Source: Erigeron canadensis (taxonomy: Eukaryota; Streptophyta; Magnoliopsida; Asterales; Asteraceae). From it: a stretch of DNA of 64,000 nt. The first letter of the stretch is position 1; each line of letters starts with the position of its first letter. The stretch spans positions 16,613,664 to 16,677,663 of the forward strand of contig NC_057768.1 in the NCBI RefSeq assembly GCF_010389155.1. The letters are read 5' to 3'. Below, piece by piece: positions 57,261 to 64,000 of this stretch. The translations under genes were made by a program, and so were the position numbers. The notes beneath the pieces are model-generated. The model did not search any database and had not been told where the DNA came from. It saw nothing but the letters and a program-made list of their open reading frames with translations.

Positions 57261-58033
57261 TGTGCATTTGTTTGACAGGTCTTTAAATATATAATCTTGT
57301 ACAAGTAACTAACTTAAACAAAACCACACTTACGGGCAACGAACCCGGTTGATGTAGTATAGTCTAGTGATAAGCTATAGGATCGTTCCAAGGGACGCGT
57401 TGCACTACCTAATGTAAGCCTATGTGTAATTCTAATGGTTGGGGGTTTGTCACGATTTCCTATTTTAACTAATTAACGACTGAAAAGTAAATCTAAGTCA
57501 CACCGCTAGTAGCGAGAGACTTAATCTGAAAATAAGAAAGAAAAGCAAATAACAGTATTTAAATTAAAATACTTGTTTGGACATCTCAGAACTCATGGTA
57601 CGACCAAATACTTTGTCTACTGGTTTGTTAGACAGTTGGAAACTTCATCACGGCTCAGATTCTCGTTAGATTCACCTTGCCTAAGTTACTAGTGTTGTCC
57701 CTAGACTCACACTACTCTATAAACAAATTCTCGCTAGATTCATTGTTTAAGCATTAAGTGACGTTTGTGTTACTAGTTCATCTTTTAGTTACCCGGCTCT
57801 TAAGCCATGACCAGATATAATTTCCTTCGGTGACCACAGTGCTCGTTTCTAAGTTAAAGAATCGTTTCTGGTATTGTTAAGCATCATGTTCAATTCACCC
57901 TAGTTACTATGGTTCTGGATCCCTCAGTTACAAGTGAATCACATTTTACTCCTAGTTAAAGACCGACTAGTTGTTTTCTGTCCTAGCATGTTAATCCTAG
58001 TGTATGACGATAGACAATCATCAGAAATAAATC
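57261..58033 (-). repeat. 5' LTR of element O, truncated
   Basis: Plus orientation begins TGTGCATTTG beside the PBS and follows 40275-40893 from 57409 on. Similarity stops at about 58033, so the U3 part with promoter and palindromes is missing on this side. The break coincides with the start of element E3. Confidence 0.8.
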
Positions 58034-58558
58034 AGGTAAGTGCATGTCTATGTCAATAGCAGTCTCTAGCTTATAATGTAATATGTCTTTGTAATGTGAT
58101 TGTCATTAATGAACTTTGGATTATGCATAGAGTACTAGATTAAGTTTTAGTATTGAATGTATAATTAATCTGCTTAAGGAGGAAATGTGACCTCATATTT
58201 GCAAGGTCAAATACGAGGCAAGCTATAGGAATACGACCTCATATTTGCAGGGACAAATACAAGGCTAGAGCACGAATGCGACCTCGTAATTGGGTTGAGC
58301 TGGGCCAGAAATACGACCTGGTCGTGTTGAAGCCTTTTGGGTGTTTCCTATAAATACCAAAACCCTAACAGAGATTAGGGTTGAACATTTTTCAAATTAT
58401 CAAGCTAGTATAGTAGGTTAATAGGTCAAAGGATTGTTCCGCTAGCCCGAAGAGAGGGATCTAGGAGCTTCGTTGTGAATCACCAAGTTATAGAGAGGCA
58501 TTCCGCACCTCTGGATAATTGGAGCAAACTATTAACGATCCGATTCAAGGGAATTACA
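58034..58558 (+). repeat. 5' LTR of element E3
   Basis: Ends GGGAATTACA just before the PBS; the start is set only by the end of O similarity. TATA box CTATAAATA at 58348-58356. Upstream of it lies a cluster of GACCTC(G/A)TA motifs (58189-58315), including CCTCATATTTG paired with CAAATACGAGG at 58192-58218. Confidence 0.6.
58348..58356 (+). promoter_or_regulatory. TATA box of element E3 LTR
   Basis: CTATAAATA followed by ACCAAAACCCTAAC and a leader-like stretch. Confidence 0.6.
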
Positions 58559-58560
58559 AG

Positions 58561-58573
58561 TGGTATCAGAGCC
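58561..58573 (+). other. Primer-binding site of element E3
   Basis: TGGTATCAGAGCC, a perfect tRNA-Met site. Confidence 0.9.
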
Positions 58574-59879
58574 TCTAGGTTTCATACAGGAAGGTTATAG
58601 TTTGCGGTGATAGACAACATTTTGTTTAGGGTCGTCTAGCCGTGATTCTTTCACGGAGTTCTCGACCGAAAACATTGGTACTGAGATGTGGTCGTCTAGC
58701 CGTGTGTTTTTCATGGAGTTGACGACCAAAATCTTTATCTTTGAGATCTGATCGTGTGAAACTTTATCGGATAGTGTTTTCCTCCTTACACACTTTATAG
58801 TATTAAAGCCTTGTAACGATGAAAACAAGATCTGATTAGTTTTGCATGTTAAGGCAGACCCAGATTTGTGGCTTTTCAGATTGGGGACGATTTAGGGTTT
58901 TGGGAGAAGAAAAGTTGTTGTCTTTCGAATAAGATGCTGATCAGGATGTTTTGCTACCTGGTAGAATTACGACCTCGCAATTGGTCTTCAGAATTGGACC
59001 TCGCAATTGGTTTTTAAATTGCGACTTCGTAGAGAACATGTAAGATGTAACCTCATATCTTTTCAGAGAATACAACCTCGCATATACAAGCAACAGCAGT
59101 TCTAGTCCACACCAAAAAGGAATTCTTATGCGTTTCAAATATAGGGTAAGTTTCCAATAAAAGACTCTTATGTTATTGTATCAGAAGACTTTTGTTGTTG
59201 TATCAGAAGACTCGTTGGTTGTTGTATCAGAAGTCTTTTGGCAACAAAAATTTGGAGGGAAATCAGAAGTACCTTCTATACCCTATCTTGGCATAAAAAG
59301 ATCTCATCAGATTCTCAGAAAGGAGAGAGTAGTCGTCTGACAATTACAGCAGTCGAAGGTGTTTTGGGTTTTAGGGTTTCAATTTCAAGAGAATTAAAGG
59401 TTTCAGCATCGTTTGCGACCTCGTGGGCTCGTATTACCTCATCCAACTCAATTAACGACCTGGGTAGCTAGTTACGACCTCACTAGCTCAATTGCGACCC
59501 CGCGAGCTCAATTATGACCTTATTAGTTCAATTACGAGTGTAATAGCAACCTCGTATTTCTTGTGACCTCGTGAATTTTACGACCTCGTTTATTTTTGAA
59601 CAGCTCGTGATCTTTGCTAGCTCGGAGAAAATGACGTCACAATTACTCGCAAACTATCAAGCTTTGCAAGTCAATTAATTCTGATGGATCATGAAATCGG
59701 AATGGCCAATTCATCGCCCAGTTTGATAAGCCTGGTATTGCTTCTGGAAAATCTCCAAGTGGAAGGATTACTGTGGAGAGTATGATAAGATGAAGATGTC
59801 AATGGATTCTGACAGCAAGTTGATGTATGTAACTTCTCCGGAATCAGCCATGGGGTTTAGGGTAGTAGTTCTCCAAACT
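58574..59879 (+). repeat. E3 leader/gag start with GACCTCG repeats
   Basis: No intact ORF. GACCTCG(C/T)AATTG-like motifs recur at 58970-59085 and 59415-59600, about fifteen in all, the same motif as in the LTR promoter. A short GTTGTATCAGAAGACT repeat occurs three times at 59175-59235. Confidence 0.65.
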
Positions 59880-60490
59880 CTGGTTACACAGGGATGCCGA
59901 TGAGCATAAGATCTGCTGAGGGACATTTGGGCATGCTTGCTTCCTTTGTGTTTGCTCATGAGAAGTTGATTGGAGGAAAACTAACTGATCCTGATTTGGT
60001 TAGGGAGGATTACAAGTTGATCCATAAGCTTTAGAAGAAATGGATCTGAACTGGCAATAAGCTATGCTAACCTTTAGAGTTCAGCGTTTCACAGATAGAA
60101 CCGAAAGGAAGGTTATGGATGGCAAAGTAGGGTTTATAAAGCCAAAGGAAGTGTTATAACTATGATGGTTTTGGACATTTTGCAAGAGAGTGTCAGAGGC
60201 CAAAACGGGACAACAATTCAGCTACAGGCCATCAGAACTTCAACCAAAGTGTATCTATAGTGAGTCAGAATTCTGGACATCAATATGCTAATACTGGGAA
60301 CCGAAGCTCAGGAGATTCGGACAACTCGAGAGCTTTAGGTGTTCAATTTGATGGTACTTATAATTGGGGTTCGACTAGTACCGATGATCAAAATCATATG
60401 TTTATGGCAATAATTCAAGACCTTGATGAAGAAATGAATGATCTGGATGATAATTCATTTGATCTTATGGTATGTGCCAAATGTTCATGA
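59880..60490 (+). pseudogene. Copia gag C-terminus with altered zinc knuckle
   Basis: Frame pieces read MSIRSAEGHLGMLASFVFAH, VREDYKLIHKL, then after several stops CYNYDGFGHFARECQRPKRD (60152-60210), a CCHC knuckle whose second Cys has become Tyr. The open part (60260-60490) is Ser/Asn/Asp-rich. Typical order for a Copia polyprotein just before protease. Confidence 0.75.
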
Positions 60491-60980
60491 TAGTGTTCAT
60501 CAGAGGGTAAAAGAGGAACTTGAATTATCAGAACCAATAAGAGCCGAGATCGAAGATTTTGCTGAACCTGGGACGAGCTTGATGGCACATCTTGAGGTTT
60601 TTAAACATAATGAATCACTAAGGAGAACTACAGGGTTATGGTTTCTCGATAGTGGGTGTTCAAGACACATGACCGGTGACAATAGATTATTGACAAAATA
60701 TAAGACTGTCAAAGGATCTTATGTCACCTTAGCAGGTCCCAAGGGTGAAAGTATTTCTGGTATTGCAAAAGTCATCAATGGGAAAAATAAAATGGAAGAT
60801 GGTTGGCCCAAAGCTAATAAGGCTAGGGGTCCTTCGTAAAACTAATTGTTTTTTTTATGTGTAGGAGCTGCTAAGACCGCAGGTTTATGGTTTGTCAATA
60901 GCGGAAGCTGAAGGTACATTATGAAGGACATGGGATTATTAATGGAGTTACTTCTGTTAAAGAATCCTATGCTTGTTTTG
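60491..60980 (+). pseudogene. Copia protease fragment with a second degenerate copy
   Basis: LWFLDSGCSRHMTG (60640-60681) is the Copia protease active-site block, followed by YKTVKGSYVTLAG. About 240 bases on, GLWFVNSGS, a stop and RYIMKDMGLL (60880-60930) repeat the same block in decayed form, with the catalytic Asp changed to Asn. Confidence 0.7.
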
Positions 60981-61189
60981 TAAATTTTTTATAAATAAAG
61001 TACTATATAGGATCATGTTTAGATGATTATCTATAGTACAAGTTCTCATATTTTGTGCTTTGTTTTGTGTTATTGGATATGTTTTGTGGTTGTTCCAGAA
61101 GAGCATTAGTTTAATCACAAGGATGAAGAAATTGATGTTCTTGAGGAAAGAGACGTTTGTGGATGTCAGTCTTCGAGGAGATACAAGAA

Positions 61190-61486
61190 TACCTTACAGC
61201 TATTGAATGCTTGTTCACAGGCTGAGATTATTACGGTTAGACATTCCTCTATACTTTTGTGAAGAAGGATACTAAATCCACCATATCCATTACCAATAAT
61301 CCTGTTAAGCACAGTAGGACTAAGCACATTGATATAAGGTTTCATTTTATACGTGATTGTGCTGAAAATACGTTGATAGTAGAAAAGCTATTGAGTGACT
61401 TTAAATTAACTGATCTGTTCACTAAGGCTTTCGACCAAACTCGTTTCGAGTTGCTAGTCCAATTGATTGGAATGAGAAATCTATAG
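61190..61486 (+). pseudogene. Copia RNase H C-terminus
   Basis: KSTISITNNPVKHSRTKHIDI, FHFIRDCAEN, LTDLFTKAFDQTRFELLVQ and IGMRNL then a stop: the standard end of a Copia polyprotein. Separated from the protease copy by only about 200 bases, so integrase and RT are deleted. Confidence 0.85.
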
Positions 61487-61979
61487 TAACAGTGTCTCTC
61501 AACAAGAACTTTGTAAAATGTGTCTATGTTTGTTTCGTGTTGTATTGTGAGTCATATAGAATCATAAAAACAATATAAAAATGAGAAAAATCAGAAAAGA
61601 AAAAGAAAAATAATAAAAAGAGTATGGTCACGATGTGAAGACGAATAGACGTGACGATACTTTAGCTTTTAAGCCTACTTAATTGTACTTTTACATTGCT
61701 TTGTTTAGTGATACCAATATATGATGTATCGATAGGCACAAAGTACCAAGGTTTCCTTATAATCTGGACTTAAATGAATACAATGTTCTTATGGGAAACA
61801 TATTCAGATTTATGGCTGAGAATGCCTGCTCTTTACTTAGAGTATGGTCCTTAAATCTTGTGAAAGATCTTGCATTGTAATTATGTATATTTGGTCGTTA
61901 TATAGAAGGTCTCGGGTACATACGTGCGTATGTATTACTCTTTCGGATGTATATTTGTGACAAGATATGCAAATATCTA
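61487..61979. other. Gene-free stretch after E3
   Basis: AT-rich with an A/G-rich run (61565-61620). No ORF or LTR end seen. Confidence 0.4.
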
Positions 61980-62520
61980 ATAAATCTTTTGAAAATTATG
62001 GAGCTAATGTGGCCTTTGAGATTCGGAAAAGTAAGTCCTTGGGGTGTCTTTGTATACCTAGCCTACCTAAAGCTTCCAACTTAGGATAGGTTGTCAGAAA
62101 GTTCCCTACACGGGTCTCATCGTAAGTCACGGGTTTCCATAAGCGCTTTAAAATGATGTCAGAAATATGCAAGTACTTAGCATTATGCAATGTTAGGTAT
62201 ATTTCCGTACGTGAGTCAAGTTATGTCGCTCTGTGTGTGAGGAATCACCGACCTGTCACCGCTGACTTGATTCTTAAAGACCATCTCCCTGTAGTTGCCA
62301 AATATCTTAATCTTAATGCTTGCGTCGATTGTAGGAGTATATTTGAATGTGGGTCACTTAAGTTTGCAAACTTGATTAAGTGGCATATTAGGCTACTCAA
62401 GTTACATGGTGACTGTCCTTGGCCAGGGTATGTCGAAAGTGTCAAAAACCAAAAGGAAACTGAAAGTACCGAGTGTCTAAGAGGACAAACATATTGGTAA
62501 TCGTTTTTGGATCACTGTTC
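61980..62520 (+). repeat. O-like 3' untranslated fragment
   Basis: TTATGTCGCTCTGTGTG and GAGGAATCACCGACCTGTCACCG in two parts (62219-62263) match the minus strand of element O at 42131-42243. The 115-residue open frame over this region (62153-62500) is not protein-like in the parts matching O, so I treat it as non-coding remains of an Athila/Tat-like element in plus orientation. Confidence 0.55.
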
Positions 62521-62919
62521 ATAACTAATAATAAGAGAATTATTTCTCATGTGGGCTTATGTAACATGCTAAGCTGATCTAATCAATGTAGTACTATAGC
62601 TCTTATAACTATGATTATTCGTTTATGTTCGTGTGTGTTTATATGTATGTCTGTGTTATGTTTTTCGTGAAATGTTATTTATGTTTGTATATTTAAATAA
62701 GAGTTCCTATTGCACGGTTGACAGAGTCAGAATAGTTTCTAGTTTCCAAGAGAACTCAACTACGTTCTTATGGAACAACGAATAAACGAGTAGGGTAGTT
62801 AAGCGATAGTGAAAGGATCAAAAGCTAAAAGAAAGTTTGTTTAATTAACTAATATAGGTTTAAGGAAAAGAACACATAGTTGTTAATTTCAATAAACAAA
62901 TATTAGGTTAATGATTATT

Positions 62920-63160
62920 TATTATTCTTAGAAAGAAGATTTTAATAAGAATGGACACAGAGTTATTCATAGTTTTGAATTTAATCTTTGAAAGAATTGG
63001 TTTTATTCTTAGAAAGAAGATTTTCTTAAAATTGAACACAGAGTTGTTCATAGTTTTGAATTTGATCTTTAAAAGAATTGGTTTGATCTTTAATAAGAAG
63101 ATTCTCAAAGAATGAATGAGGAGATGATTCATAGTTTGAGATTATTCTTAGAAAAGATCT
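62920..63160. repeat. Tandem repeat of about 80 bases
   Basis: A unit containing TTCTTAGAAAGAAGATTTT, ACACAGAGTT(A/G)TTCATAG and TTTGAAAGAATTGGTTT starts at about 62924, 63006 and 63084, with a partial fourth copy near 63140. Copies differ by about 10-20 percent. Confidence 0.75.
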
Positions 63161-64000
63161 GTGTTGAATCAAAAAGATTTGATACAGAGATGTCAAATGA
63201 TTTTGATTAGTACTAGTGTGCTTGTAGTGAATTATTCGACCTTAATATGACTTAGGTAAAATAATAGACTGCTAAGCATATTCATTTTATCTTGCAGAAT
63301 TATTCATGTCTTCAGATTGTATGTTATTACTTTGAGAAGATATGATGATTGTTTGTTGAGATGTGTATGACAGCAAACAGATATGTAATTTTGTAGGTTG
63401 TCAAGCAAGTTCTCAGCACAGAGGCAAGAAAGACGAATACACAAGGATGTATAGGTCATTTTATGCATAACAAAGATAAATACTAGTATGATGAGACAAT
63501 CATCAAATTTTTTATGATCATGTTATCCAAAGTTTACATGGAAATCAAAGTTACACGAGAACATGTTTTGGAGGCAAAAATTATGATTTCTTTATGCAAA
63601 AGTATAAGTGATTAGATTTTTGTTAGATGATTATACTGAGCTAAAATCAAGTATCTTTTTGAAGTTAAATCAATATAGATTTGCATGCTTAATGTTAATG
63701 GAAGACCTCAGGGTAGGTTATCCATAGTATCCTAAGAATGATAAGATTTGAATAGATTAGGTTTAAGTCAATATAGATTTCTTGATGGTTTGACGATAGA
63801 ACAGGGATTTTAAGGTTCTTGACACCAAAGTCGATAGAAACAATAGGTTTAAGTCGCATGTTTTGTAGTTCTAGACTAAGATAAAGTCATATAGGTTTTA
63901 TGACTTATAATAGTAAAGAAGAACAAAATTAGGAGAAAAAAAATGAAAAATGTAGTTCTAGATTAAGTCATTGCTACGGGTAGTAATGAAATAATGAAGA
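63161..64000. other. Gene-free AT-rich end of window
   Basis: No convincing ORF, LTR end or structured repeat. Short fragments resemble decayed retroelement sequence but nothing can be named. Confidence 0.4.

Larger units (their letters stand above)
40274..58033 (-). mobile_element. Element O: non-autonomous Athila/Tat-like Gypsy with gag-like triplicate ORF
   Basis: Minus-strand element. 3' LTR at 40274-41664, 3' untranslated part 41665-42811, Tekay-like insertion T (42817-54158), 5' interior 54159-57232 with one long gag-like frame, PBS 57233-57250 and 5' LTR 57261-58033. The LTRs match from AATGTAAGCC (40275 and 57409) to ATAGACAATCATCAG (about 40893 and 58025). The left LTR lacks its first ~148 bases and the right LTR lacks its last ~770. 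No protease, RT, RNase H or integrase is found in either interior part, so it must have depended on another element. Confidence 0.8.
58034..61486 (+). mobile_element. Element E3: deleted Ty1/copia element
   Basis: Plus-strand: 5' LTR (about 58034-58558), tRNA-Met PBS (58561-58573), decayed gag (59880-60490), protease fragment (60500-60839) with a second degenerate copy (60865-60980), then the C-terminal end of RNase H (61190-61486). Integrase and nearly all RT are missing. No 3' LTR is recognisable before the window ends. Probably inserted in the O LTR. Confidence 0.75.

Noticed and set aside
60260..60839. Host protein gene
   Set aside because: The open frames are the tail of a Copia gag and its protease block, flanked by other parts of the same element.
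62153..62500. Small host gene of 115 codons
   Set aside because: Part of it matches the non-coding 3' region of element O on the opposite strand, and the composition is not protein-like.

Overview
The window looks like plant nuclear DNA made almost wholly of nested retrotransposons; I found no host gene, tRNA or rRNA. The lineages present are long-LTR Tekay-like chromoviruses, Athila/Tat-like Gypsy elements primed by tRNA-Asp, SIRE/Maximus-like Copia elements with an extra ORF, a CRM/Reina-like chromovirus and a plant L1-type LINE with a DUF4283-like ORF1. This mix points to a eudicot. From the style of the LINE and Tekay proteins I infer an asterid, probably Asteraceae; that is not proven by the sequence alone. 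Layout: 1-4016 is the 5' end of a minus-strand Athila/Tat-like element (A), which appears inserted in the pol gene of a plus-strand SIRE-like Copia (S, 4017-19260). S continues with the end of pol (4025-5865), an array of about eleven small hairpins (6826-7719), an extra env-like ORF (8109-9349 and 15572-18072) and a 3' LTR (18348-19260). The S extra ORF is split by a small coding-free LTR element (D, 9350-12113), a Copia LTR/primer-site fragment (12114-12829) and a probable solo Gypsy LTR (about 12830-15566). 19709-26215 is a complete minus-strand CRM/Reina-like Gypsy with CTTTA target-site duplications. It sits in the remains of a minus-strand SIRE-like element (E2) that lacks pol. A LINE (about 26700-32523) sits in the extra ORF of E2. 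36898-40273 is a deleted Gypsy with a 2.75 kb 3' LTR. 40274-58033 is a minus-strand non-autonomous Gypsy (O) coding only a gag-like protein; it is interrupted by a complete Tekay-like element (T, 42817-54158) with ATCCC duplications. 58034-61486 is a deleted Copia (E3), followed by O-like 3' sequence and low-information AT-rich DNA to the end. Every protein-coding element is broken. Nearly all of the roughly thirty in-frame stops I checked are one C-to-T or G-to-A transition from a Gln, Arg or Trp codon, which suits decay of heavily methylated DNA. The most unusual material: (1) the O protein appears to contain three tandem copies of a gag-like module; (2) several unrelated elements each carry their own private short repeat, usually palindromic, repeated many times beside the promoter and/or in the leader or internal untranslated region (CACTGCGGCGCAGTG in A, CCAGCGGCGCTGG in O, GCCGAG/CTCGGC hairpins in S, CTTCGTGC/GCACGAAG around TACGTCA in D, GGACGATCTTG in T, GACCTCG(C/T)AATT in E3); (3) the CRM/Reina-like polyprotein runs about 115 codons into its 3' LTR and has lost the RT catalytic core by an in-frame deletion.
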